A stretch of DNA of 64,000 nt from Lysobacterales bacterium (GTDB lineage Bacteria; Pseudomonadota; Gammaproteobacteria; Xanthomonadales; SZUA-5): positions 156,060-220,059 of the forward strand of contig JALHMG010000003.1 of NCBI GenBank assembly GCA_022844135.1. Reading direction: 5' to 3'. This document shows, piece by piece, positions 11,104 to 19,411 of the stretch. The position numbers were made by a program, and so were the translations under genes. Every line of letters starts with the position of its first letter. Positions within the stretch are counted from its first letter, which is position 1. The notes below the pieces were generated by a model. It made no database searches and was not told the DNA's origin. It saw nothing but the letters and a program-made list of their open reading frames with translations.

Positions 11104-13380
11104 TCAAAAGCGCCAGCGCAGATCGGCGCCGAACTGGCGCGCTTCGCCGCGATTGTCCTGCAGCAATCCCAGAAAGTTGATCAGGTCGAAGCGCAGGTGG
11201 CTGTAGTCTTCGTTGGTCAGATTCTTGGCCCAAATCGCGGCGGTCCATGGACCGCGTTCATAGGCGACACGGGCGTTGAGCAGGCCATAACCGTCCTGAC
11301 TGGCGAACTCGTTTTGGTTCTGGTCGGAGTAGAACTTCGACTGGTAGTTTCCGTTCAGCTGCAGCAGCCACTCGCCCGCACCTGCTGGGATGCGATAGTC
11401 GAGATGCGCGTTCGCGTTCACCTCCGACGTCAGCGGCAGCCGATTGCCGCGCACCGTGGTGCCGGTGGAATCGACGAAGGACTCAAGCTCCGCTTTCGGC
11501 AACCAGCCGATCCCGAAGCGCACATCGAGCGCCACGCTCGGCTGCCACGCAATTTCGAGCTCCATGCCGTGGATGCGCGACTGGCCCACGTTGTCGAGCA
11601 GTTGCAACGGCGGAGCGCCGGGGCGGACCGAGGGCGTGTTCATGAACACCTGTTGGTCCTGGTAATCGTAAATAAACGCAGAGGCCTGCACGCGCGCGCG
11701 GCGGTTGGCGGTGTACCAGATGCCGCCGATATCGAAGGCGTTGAGCGTTTCGCTGCCGTATTCGTTGCGTTCGGCCTCTTCGGCCGAGAACGCGATGGCG
11801 CCGTTGTAGCCGCCGCTCTTGAAGCCGCGCGACAAGCTTGTCCAGGCGCTCAGGCGATCCGAAAACGTGTGGTGCAGAGCGAGTTTGCCGGAGACATTGT
11901 TGTCGTCGACGTCGCCTGCGAAGTCCCAGGCCGGCAGCGTCGTTCCGAGCTGATCGTTGACCACGGTGGCTATGTTGACGCGACCGATCGCGCGCCAGTC
12001 GACCGTCTCCTGGGTGTAGCGAATGCCGGCGGTCAGCGTCGTTCTGTCGCTGAACTCGTAATCCAGATTGGCGAACAACGCTTGCGATTGCGTGTCGATG
12101 TCGTTGTCGTAATCGAAGCGCGCGGCATTGCCGAAAAGCGTTGGCAGGGCACGGAAATCGCGAAACAGATCGATAAAAAAGTCCTGCGTCAGCGGCTCGT
12201 TCAGAAGGTAAGCGCCCACAATCAAATACGCCGGATCGGCATTCCAGTGGTAGCGCACTTCCTGGGTCCAGAGGTTGCCATCGACCTGCAGCGAGCCTTC
12301 GACGCGCCGCGCCGGGCTGGCGTCGGCGTTGTAGTGATGCAAACGCTCCAGCGAATGAAATCCGCTGATCGACACGAGATAGCTTTGTTCGCTGAGCGGC
12401 CAGGTCAGCGTCAAAATGGCGCCGCCACTGTCTCTACGGTGCGGAAAGCCGTTGAAGTCGTTGCTGTTGGCCGACACGTCCTGGAAATTGTTGGTGCCAA
12501 CGTTGAACCCGAAGAGATCGGTGCATGCGGTGGTCCCGGCCTGAGCGGGCGTACAAAACAAGGGTGGCGCCCCGTTCGCGCCGAGTTGGCGGATCACGCC
12601 GATATGGCGTACCGGCTTGGATACGCCCTCCCATTGCTCGCCGTGAATCTTCAAATAAATCTCGACCGCATCCAGCTCGGCGAGCATCGAGATGCGCGCC
12701 TCGGACTGGCGCATGCCGGGTTCGGGTGCCGGCGGAAACAAATTGTTGACGGTGTAGTCGTAGCGCCGCTGATCGAAGGCCGCGCGCACCGCCACGCGGT
12801 CGGACACCGGCCAGTTCCAGGCGCCGCCGAGCCGATAAGCGTCGTCGCTGCCGACGCCGATGTCGATATAACCCTCCCGGTCCATCGCCGGGCGCCGCGA
12901 GTTCACGAGTATTGCGCCAGCCGTGGTATTCCTGCCGAACAACGTGCCTTGCGGGCCACGCAGGATTTCCACCGACTCGACATCGTATAGGTTCACCAGA
13001 TGGCGATTGCCGGTGCCGCCGCCGACGCCGTCGACATACACGCCGATGGGTGAGGTGGTGGAGGTGTTGTAGTCGAGATTGCCGACGCCGCGGATGGTGA
13101 TCGCCGGCGCCGTGCCCTCGGCGGTGTTCTGCGTGATCTTGACGTTCGCCGCCTGCCCGCCGAGCTGCGATGTATCTTTGATGCCCTGATCGTCAAGCCC
13201 GGCGCCATCGATGAGCTGCATCGACAGCGGCACCTCATCGAGCGACTGCGTGCGCTTTTGTGCGCTGACCACGACCGCGTCCAAGGCGACTGGATCGGGA
13301 ACGTCCTGCGCTTGAACGGCGCCGGGCAACGCCAGCGTTGCGGCGGCCAAGGCCCAGACATTGGGCGCAGATCGGGTCAT
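11104..13380 (-). CDS. TonB-dependent outer-membrane receptor
   Basis: A 758-aa outer-membrane receptor. Signal peptide MTRSAPNVWALAAATLALPGAVQAQ, TonB-box-like region (DAVVVSAQKRTQSLDEVPLS), plug domain with IRGVGN and VEILRGPQGTLFGRNTTAGAI, then a 22-strand-type barrel ending in aromatic Phe (LRWRF). The start at the MTRSAPN methionine is chosen because the signal peptide begins there; 24 in-frame codons upstream lack signal character. The VEILRGPQGTLFGRN pattern and SLDEVP are typical of receptors used for siderophores or carbohydrates in Xanthomonadales and sphingomonads. No neighbouring gene reveals the ligand. Confidence 0.93.
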   Translation of the reverse strand: MTRSAPNVWALAAATLALPGAVQAQDVPDPVALDAVVVSAQKRTQSLDEVPLSMQLIDGAGLDDQGIKDTSQLGGQAANVKITQNTAEGTAPAITIRGVGNLDYNTSTTSPIGVYVDGVGGGTGNRHLVNLYDVESVEILRGPQGTLFGRNTTAGAILVNSRRPAMDREGYIDIGVGSDDAYRLGGAWNWPVSDRVAVRAAFDQRRYDYTVNNLFPPAPEPGMRQSEARISMLAELDAVEIYLKIHGEQWEGVSKPVRHIGVIRQLGANGAPPLFCTPAQAGTTACTDLFGFNVGTNNFQDVSANSNDFNGFPHRRDSGGAILTLTWPLSEQSYLVSISGFHSLERLHHYNADASPARRVEGSLQVDGNLWTQEVRYHWNADPAYLIVGAYLLNEPLTQDFFIDLFRDFRALPTLFGNAARFDYDNDIDTQSQALFANLDYEFSDRTTLTAGIRYTQETVDWRAIGRVNIATVVNDQLGTTLPAWDFAGDVDDNNVSGKLALHHTFSDRLSAWTSLSRGFKSGGYNGAIAFSAEEAERNEYGSETLNAFDIGGIWYTANRRARVQASAFIYDYQDQQVFMNTPSVRPGAPPLQLLDNVGQSRIHGMELEIAWQPSVALDVRFGIGWLPKAELESFVDSTGTTVRGNRLPLTSEVNANAHLDYRIPAGAGEWLLQLNGNYQSKFYSDQNQNEFASQDGYGLLNARVAYERGPWTAAIWAKNLTNEDYSHLRFDLINFLGLLQDNRGEARQFGADLRWRF

Positions 13381-13419
13381 GGTCTCGGCGTTTAGGGGAA
13401 AGCCGGGGGCGAGCATGCC

Positions 13420-16400
13420 ATGCCCGGCGGTCGGCGCGACACGGCGTACCACTTTTTGCCAATGCCCAGCGCGCTCGGCCTGCTCGCCCGGATTGCGGAT
13501 TCAGCGCCGCAGTTGCGTACAATCCGCGCCAGCATCGATCCGGAGAACCGGGTGCACGCAGAGTTCGAGCTCGACGAGGTGATCTACGCGGCTGGCGAAA
13601 CCGTCGTCGCCACGGCCACGCACGAGGGTGCGCGCGTGGTGCTCAAGTTTCACGACAATCCGCGCCCGGCGCCGGAGCTGCTGGCGCGCTGGCGCCACGA
13701 GTACTCGACGCTGCAATCCATCGACTCGCCGCACGTGATCCGCGCCTTGGGGCTGCGCGAAGTCGAGCGCGGCCTGGTGCTGGTGCTGGAGGACTTCGCA
13801 TCGATGAATCTGGCGCAATTGATCGAGCGCGATCAGCTGGATCTCGCCGACCGATTGTCGCTGGCGATCCGCTTGGCGCGCGCGGTAGGCGCGGTCCATG
13901 AGCATCGCCTGATCCACGGCGATATTGCGCCGAAGAATGTGCTGGTCGACCCGGCGTCTTTGGACCTGAAGCTCTGCGACTTCGCGCTGTCCTCGAAACT
14001 GGATGTGCAACCTCGGCGCAGCGATGGCGCGGCGATGGTCGGTACGCTCGAGTACATGTCCCCGGAACAAACGGGTCGGACCAACCTCGATATCGACTAC
14101 CGCAGCGATTTTTATTCGCTCGGCGCCACGCTGTACGAGCTGTTCGCGGGCCGTCCACCGTTCCTGGCCAAGGATCCGATGAGCCTGCTGCACGCGCAAC
14201 TGGCGAGCGTGCCAGTGCCGCTGCACGAGTTGGATACATCGATTCCCGAGCCGCTGTCGGCGATCGTGCACAAGCTGCTCGCCAAGCATCCGGACGACCG
14301 CTACCAAAGCAGCTTCGGGCTGATCCAGGACTTGGAGACCTGCGCGGACAGTTGGCGCAAGTTCCAGCGCATCGAGCGCTTTGCGTTGGCGCGTCTCGAC
14401 GTGCCGGAGCGCTTTTGCATCTCACAAAAACTGTATGGCCGGCAAAGCGAATGTGCGGCAATCTTGTCGGCCTTCAAACGCGTGGTCAGCGGGGCGACCG
14501 TTGAGTTGATGTTGATCAGCGGCTACTCGGGCATCGGCAAGACTGCGCTGGTGAACGAATTGCACCGGCCGGTGCTTTCCCGGCGCGGTTATTTGCTGCG
14601 CGGCAAGTGCGACCAGTACAGCCACAATCGGCCGTACATGGCCCTCTCGCAAGCGTTCGGGCAGATGCTGCAGGCGCTGAGCGGCGAAGGTGGCGAGCGA
14701 CGCCAGTATTGGAAAAGCCGCTTGACCGATGCGCTAGGCGCCAATATTGCGGCGATAGCCGACATCATCCCGGAGCTGGCGATGTTGGTCGGCAAACTTC
14801 CGCCGCTGCCGACGCTGCCGCCCGCGGAGAATGAGCAGCGCTTCCACATCGCATTTTCTCAGTTCGTGCTGGCGCTGGCTGCGCGCAGCCATCCGCTGCT
14901 GCTGTTTCTCGACGATTTGCAGTGGGCCGACGTGCCAACGCTGCGGCTGATCGAATCGCTGACGCGCGAGAGCGGCGAGCGCAGCGTGCTCATTGTCGGC
15001 GCTTATCGCGACAATGAAGTGCGCCCGGGCGATCCGCTGCTGACCATGCTGAAATCGATCGAGCGAAATGCGCGCGTCGAGCACTTGCGCCTGGGGCCGA
15101 TGCCAGAGAGCGATGTGCAGCAGTTGATCGCCGACACCTTGCACACCACGCCCGATGCGGTCGCCGAACTTTGCTCGCTGTGCCTGGAGAAGACGCGCGG
15201 CAATCCGTTTTTCCTCGGACAGTTCCTCAAGAGCCTGCACGAGCAGGGCGACATCCATTACGACCGGACAAGCGGCGCGTGGCGCTGGGATCTGGATCGC
15301 ATTCGCCAGCGCGGCATGACCGACAATGTCGTCGAATTGCTGCTCGCCAAGCTGGCTACGCTGCCGGAGGCGACCCGCTCGCTGTTGGCGCGTGCCGCGC
15401 ACTTCGGCAACCGCTTCGATCAGCGCGTGCTGATGGCGATCGGCGGCTACGACGCGCAAACGGTAAGCGACTGCCTGTGGCCGGCGTTGCAATCTGGCCT
15501 CGTCGTGCCCCTGAACGACGACTACAAATACGCGCAAAGTCCGGATCGACTGAAAGACGCGCGCTATCGTTTCTTGCACGATCGCGTCCAGCAAGCGGCG
15601 CATGAGCTGGTCGCCGAATCCGAACGCGCGGCCCTGCGCCTTGAGTGCGGTCGCGCGCTGCTCGCGGCGAGCAGCGAGACCGAGCTGGACGAGCGCCTGT
15701 TCGTGATTCTCGAATCGCTGAATGCAGCGATCGAACACATCGTCGACCCTGGCGAGCGGCAACGCCTGCTGGAGTTGAATGTACGCGGCGGCATCCGCGC
15801 CAAGGGCTCGTCGGCCTTCGCGGCGGCATTTGCGATGTTGAGTCACGCGGCGCGCCTCATGCCGCCCGACGCATGGGTCTCGATGCCACAAACTGCGCTG
15901 ACAGTGCACCGAAATCTTGCCGAATCGGAGTATCTGGACGGCCATTTCGACAGCGCACAGGCACGACTTACCGCGTTGATCGCCGCGGCCCCGAGCGTCG
16001 AGGCGAAAGTGTCGCTGTGTTTGGCGCAAGTCGAGCAGATGCAGATTCGCGGCCATTTCGCGGCCGCGTTCGACGTGCTCTGCGAAGCGCTGGCCCTGCT
16101 CGGCAGGGCGTTTCCGCGTTCCGACGAGGAGGCCGGCGCATGTTTCGTCGCCGAGTTTCAGGATGTCGATGCGCGACTTGCGACGCTCACCGAAAACGAT
16201 CTGCTCGCGCACCCAGAAATGCGCAGCCAAGAGCATCTGCTGGAAATGCAGGTGTACTTCGGCCTCGCCTATGCGACCTATCAGATCAACCGCGGCTTGA
16301 GTTACGTGCTTGGCGCCTGCCGCATGGTGCGCGCCACCATCGATCACGGCAACTGCGATTTAAGCTCGATCGCCTACGTCACCTTCGAAACGGCGATGGC

Positions 16401-18549
16401 GGCGATGGGCAAACCGTATCCGGCGGTTCACGCGATGGGGCGGTTGGCGCGAAGGCTGGCCGAACAGCGCGAAAATCCGTATTTCCGCTCCTCCGTTTAC
16501 CAGTATTTCGCTGCCTTCTACCAGCACTGGTGCGAGCCGCTCAAGGACACCCTGCCGTATCTCGACCTGGGTTTGAGCATGGGTCGCGCCGGCATCAACC
16601 CGCTGGCGGCGGGCTACTGTGCGTTGCTGCGCTCGGTGAACACCTTCATCGCCGGCGCACCGCTCGACGACATCGAAATCGAAGCCGAACAAGGCCTGGC
16701 TTTTTTGCAGCGCAGTCGCCAACCGACCACCGAAAACATGTTGCGCATCGGCGTGCTGCAGCCGATCGCAGCGCTACGCGGACGCGCCACGCAAGGATTC
16801 GACACGTCCGAAGTGCGGATCGCGGCACTGCTGGGCGACAACTTCGACACGCCGACGATCAGCCTGGCGTTTTACGTGTTCGCGATGACCCGGCACGCGT
16901 ACTTCTTCGACCTGGCCTCGGACTGGCGCAGCGTTTCGCCCAAAGTGCCGATGATCGGCGCGCTCATGCCCGATAGCCCAACGCTGGCCGAAGCGAGTTT
17001 CTTTCGCGCCCTCGGCTTGCTGCGCTTTCATGGCCCCGGCGCAGATCGCGAGGCGGCGATCAACGAAGCACAGGCGCTGGCGGCGCGCTTCGAAAGCTGG
17101 GCAACCCACTGCCCGGCCAATTACCAGCACAAGGCGCTGCTGATTCGCGCCGAACTGGCGCGCGTTAAAGACGAGGCCCAATTGGCCATGGAAACCTACG
17201 CTCGCGCCATCGACGCCGCCAGTGAATCGGGCTTCACCCATATGGAGGCCTTGAGCAACGAGCTGTACGCCCGTTACTGGCAGGAGCAACAACAGCGCCA
17301 ACTCGCGAGCAATTTCATCCGCGAGGCCTATTACCACTATCAGCGCTGGGGCGCCTCGGCCAAGTGCAAGCACATCGAAGCCCTGTGGCCGCAGATCATG
17401 TTCCGCGCCATCGAATTGCGGCGCTCGTCGGCGGCATCCACCGGCAGCTTCGGCGCCATTTCCTCGTCCGTGGGCATGCTCGATCTGCACTCTCTGCTCA
17501 AGGCCAGCCGCTCGCTTTCCCAAGAAGTCCACATCGATGGGCTGTTGCAGAAGCTGCTTGGAATCGTGCTCGAAAACGCCGGCGCCGAGTACGGCGCCAT
17601 CGTCAGCGTGGATGAGGAGTCGCTCCTGGTCGAGGCCGTCGGCCAGTTCGGCGAAGGTCGCATGCTCGATTACGCCAGACTCGCCAAAACCTTCGCTGAT
17701 CTCAAAAGCGAGGCCCCACGCCTGCCCCAGGAACTCATCGAGTTCGCGCACCTGACGCGCGGCTTGCAGGTTTTGGACCATCCGGCGAACGATGCGCGCT
17801 TTGCTGCCAGCGCCTATTTGCAGGCGCGCAAGCCCAAATCGGTGCTGGTGCTGCCGGTGTTGAATCAAAGCCGCCTAGTGGCGCTTTTGTATGTCGAGAA
17901 CACGCTGCTCGAGGGCGCATTCACCGAGCGCCACGTCAAGACCCTGGAGTTGCTCGGCGCACAGGCGGCGATTTCGCTGGTCAACGCGCGCCATGTCGAG
18001 CAACTCGAACGCAAGGTCGCTGAGCGCACCGAAGAGCTGCGCAGGATGAGCATGAAAGATGGCCTGACCGGCATCGCCAATCGCCGCAGTTTCGACGAGC
18101 GCCTCGCCGGCGAGTGGCGCCGTGCGCAACGCACCGGCAAACCGCTGTCGCTGATGATGATCGACATCGATCACTTCAAGCTCTACAACGATCACTACGG
18201 ACACATCGAGGGCGATCGCTGCATCCGCAGCGTGGCGCAAACCTTGGAGCGGATCATCAACCGCAGCACCGATCTGGTCGCCCGCTACGGCGGCGAGGAG
18301 TTCGCAGCGATCCTGCCCGACACCGACAGCGACGCCGCCGCATGGCTGGCGCAAGCTTGCATCCAGGCGATCACCGATCTGTCGATCGCGCACGCCAAAT
18401 CCAGCGCCAGCGACTACGTGAGCATCAGCATCGGCGTCCACACCGCGACAGCCAACGGCGAGAGCGAGGTGTTGCTATCGCAAGCCGATCAAGCCCTGTA
18501 CGAAGCCAAGCGCAGCGGACGCAATCGCTGGCGAGGGTTTTCTCATTGA
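13420..18549 (+). CDS. Ser/Thr kinase - STAND ATPase - GAF - GGDEF signalling protein
   Basis: One 1709-aa soluble protein. Residues about 30-300: protein kinase domain with Lys in VVLKFH, catalytic loop HGDIAPKNVL (HRD replaced by HGD, Asp and Asn kept), DFA in place of DFG, and MSPEQ. About 340-700: AAA_16/STAND ATPase with Walker A GYSGIGKT (368) and Walker B LLLFLDDLQWAD (494). About 700-1340: helical TPR-like region. About 1358-1510: GAF. About 1545-1709: diguanylate cyclase with RYGGEEF at 1624, hence probably active in c-di-GMP synthesis. The layout matches cyanobacterial-type multi-kinases with the histidine kinase replaced by GGDEF. A second ATG at 13462 (MPSALGLLARI) is an equally possible start. 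Confidence 0.95.
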   Translation: MPGGRRDTAYHFLPMPSALGLLARIADSAPQLRTIRASIDPENRVHAEFELDEVIYAAGETVVATATHEGARVVLKFHDNPRPAPELLARWRHEYSTLQSIDSPHVIRALGLREVERGLVLVLEDFASMNLAQLIERDQLDLADRLSLAIRLARAVGAVHEHRLIHGDIAPKNVLVDPASLDLKLCDFALSSKLDVQPRRSDGAAMVGTLEYMSPEQTGRTNLDIDYRSDFYSLGATLYELFAGRPPFLAKDPMSLLHAQLASVPVPLHELDTSIPEPLSAIVHKLLAKHPDDRYQSSFGLIQDLETCADSWRKFQRIERFALARLDVPERFCISQKLYGRQSECAAILSAFKRVVSGATVELMLISGYSGIGKTALVNELHRPVLSRRGYLLRGKCDQYSHNRPYMALSQAFGQMLQALSGEGGERRQYWKSRLTDALGANIAAIADIIPELAMLVGKLPPLPTLPPAENEQRFHIAFSQFVLALAARSHPLLLFLDDLQWADVPTLRLIESLTRESGERSVLIVGAYRDNEVRPGDPLLTMLKSIERNARVEHLRLGPMPESDVQQLIADTLHTTPDAVAELCSLCLEKTRGNPFFLGQFLKSLHEQGDIHYDRTSGAWRWDLDRIRQRGMTDNVVELLLAKLATLPEATRSLLARAAHFGNRFDQRVLMAIGGYDAQTVSDCLWPALQSGLVVPLNDDYKYAQSPDRLKDARYRFLHDRVQQAAHELVAESERAALRLECGRALLAASSETELDERLFVILESLNAAIEHIVDPGERQRLLELNVRGGIRAKGSSAFAAAFAMLSHAARLMPPDAWVSMPQTALTVHRNLAESEYLDGHFDSAQARLTALIAAAPSVEAKVSLCLAQVEQMQIRGHFAAAFDVLCEALALLGRAFPRSDEEAGACFVAEFQDVDARLATLTENDLLAHPEMRSQEHLLEMQVYFGLAYATYQINRGLSYVLGACRMVRATIDHGNCDLSSIAYVTFETAMAAMGKPYPAVHAMGRLARRLAEQRENPYFRSSVYQYFAAFYQHWCEPLKDTLPYLDLGLSMGRAGINPLAAGYCALLRSVNTFIAGAPLDDIEIEAEQGLAFLQRSRQPTTENMLRIGVLQPIAALRGRATQGFDTSEVRIAALLGDNFDTPTISLAFYVFAMTRHAYFFDLASDWRSVSPKVPMIGALMPDSPTLAEASFFRALGLLRFHGPGADREAAINEAQALAARFESWATHCPANYQHKALLIRAELARVKDEAQLAMETYARAIDAASESGFTHMEALSNELYARYWQEQQQRQLASNFIREAYYHYQRWGASAKCKHIEALWPQIMFRAIELRRSSAASTGSFGAISSSVGMLDLHSLLKASRSLSQEVHIDGLLQKLLGIVLENAGAEYGAIVSVDEESLLVEAVGQFGEGRMLDYARLAKTFADLKSEAPRLPQELIEFAHLTRGLQVLDHPANDARFAASAYLQARKPKSVLVLPVLNQSRLVALLYVENTLLEGAFTERHVKTLELLGAQAAISLVNARHVEQLERKVAERTEELRRMSMKDGLTGIANRRSFDERLAGEWRRAQRTGKPLSLMMIDIDHFKLYNDHYGHIEGDRCIRSVAQTLERIINRSTDLVARYGGEEFAAILPDTDSDAAAWLAQACIQAITDLSIAHAKSSASDYVSISIGVHTATANGESEVLLSQADQALYEAKRSGRNRWRGFSH

Positions 18550-18685
18550 ACGCGCCTTGCGCTTGTGCCGTCACGGCAGATAGGCGAGCGATGATTTTTC
18601 GCGTGAACCCACAAGGGACTTCGGCTGCGTTACTTCGGGTCTTCCTGCCTTGGTGTAAACAGCAGCCGTCGAATCAGGCCTGACC

Positions 18686-19075
18686 ATGACGACACTTCCG
18701 CCCAACCGCCACTTCGGCCTTCTGTTCGCGACCGTTTTTGGTCTGCTCGCGCTGTGGGCGGCGTGGCGTTCGAGTGCGCCGTGGGTGGCGGTGTTCGTCA
18801 CGCTCGCAACCCTGTTCGCAGTGCTGGCGTGGCGCGCGCCGCAGCGCCTCGTTGTGCTCAATCGGGCGTGGATGCGATTGGGGGCGATCCTGGGGGCGAT
18901 CATCAGTCCGATTGTGCTTGGGGTGATGTTTTTTGTGCTGATTGCTCCAGTGGCACTGCTGACGCGCGCATTCGGGCGCGATGCGCTGCGCTTGAAGAAG
19001 CGCACTGTGAGCAGCTACTGGATCGAGCGCGATCCGCCAGGTCCGGAGCCAGAATCGTTTCGGCGGCAGTTCTGA
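18686..19075 (+). CDS. SxtJ-family small membrane protein
   Basis: A 129-aa protein with two to three hydrophobic segments (LLFATVFGLLALWAA, VAVFVTLATLFAVLAW, LGAIISPIVLGVMFFVLIA) and the conserved tail region FGRDALRLKKR..SSYWIERD. This is the SxtJ family, regularly found directly before a DUF5989 mini-protein and a NodU-type carbamoyltransferase, as here. Its molecular role is not established; membrane tethering of the carbamoylation step is an inference. The gap to the next gene (186 bases) carries a hairpin at 19132-19150 with 8-bp arms that could attenuate read-through. Confidence 0.85.
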   Translation: MTTLPPNRHFGLLFATVFGLLALWAAWRSSAPWVAVFVTLATLFAVLAWRAPQRLVVLNRAWMRLGAILGAIISPIVLGVMFFVLIAPVALLTRAFGRDALRLKKRTVSSYWIERDPPGPEPESFRRQF

Positions 19076-19131
19076 TTCGCGCTTTCTTGACGCCGCCAAC
19101 GCTCAACAGAACGCCGAAAGAAGAAGCAAAG

Positions 19132-19150
19132 CGCCGAGTGAAACTCGGCG
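19132..19150 (+). other. short hairpin between sxtJ-like gene and mini-gene
   Basis: CGCCGAGT and ACTCGGCG flank GAA, a perfect 8-bp stem with a three-base loop. There is no clear U-tract (TTCCGTT follows), so it may be an attenuator or mRNA-end stabiliser rather than a full terminator. Confidence 0.45.
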
Positions 19151-19261
19151 TTCCGTTAAGGCGGCGCTGATCGGCGCGGCGAAGCGATCGCGCGAGTACG
19201 CCCGATACTCGCTCGGAATACGGCAGAATCGCCGAGTTCGCGATTGCACGATCTAACCCTG

Positions 19262-19411
19262 ATGTCTTTTCTCAAAGAACTCTACGAATTTCTCAAAGCG
19301 CGCAAGAAGCTCTGGCTGATGCCGCTGGTGATTTTGATGGTGATGATCGGCGGCATCTTGCTGGTCGCCAAAGGCTCGGTGCTGGCGCCGTTTATCTACA
19401 CCCTGTTCTGA
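19262..19411 (+). CDS. DUF5989 mini-protein (49 aa)
   Basis: A 49-aa single-pass membrane protein reading MSFLKELYEFLKARKK, then a hydrophobic helix (LWLMPLVILMVMIGGILLV), then the tail KGSVLAPFIYTLF. This is the pattern of the DUF5989 family that accompanies SxtJ and NodU-like carbamoyltransferases. Its TGA overlaps the ATG of the carbamoyltransferase by one base (TGATG), so the two are translationally coupled. Function unknown; the size and coupling suggest a membrane adaptor or stabiliser for the enzyme (inference). Confidence 0.9.
   Translation: MSFLKELYEFLKARKKLWLMPLVILMVMIGGILLVAKGSVLAPFIYTLF

Noticed and set aside
10148..11248. Long open frames (up to 366 codons) on both strands through the 37-bp array
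   Set aside because: They arise from the stop-free repeat itself, overlap gdh and the receptor gene, and translate to the same repeated peptide in every frame.
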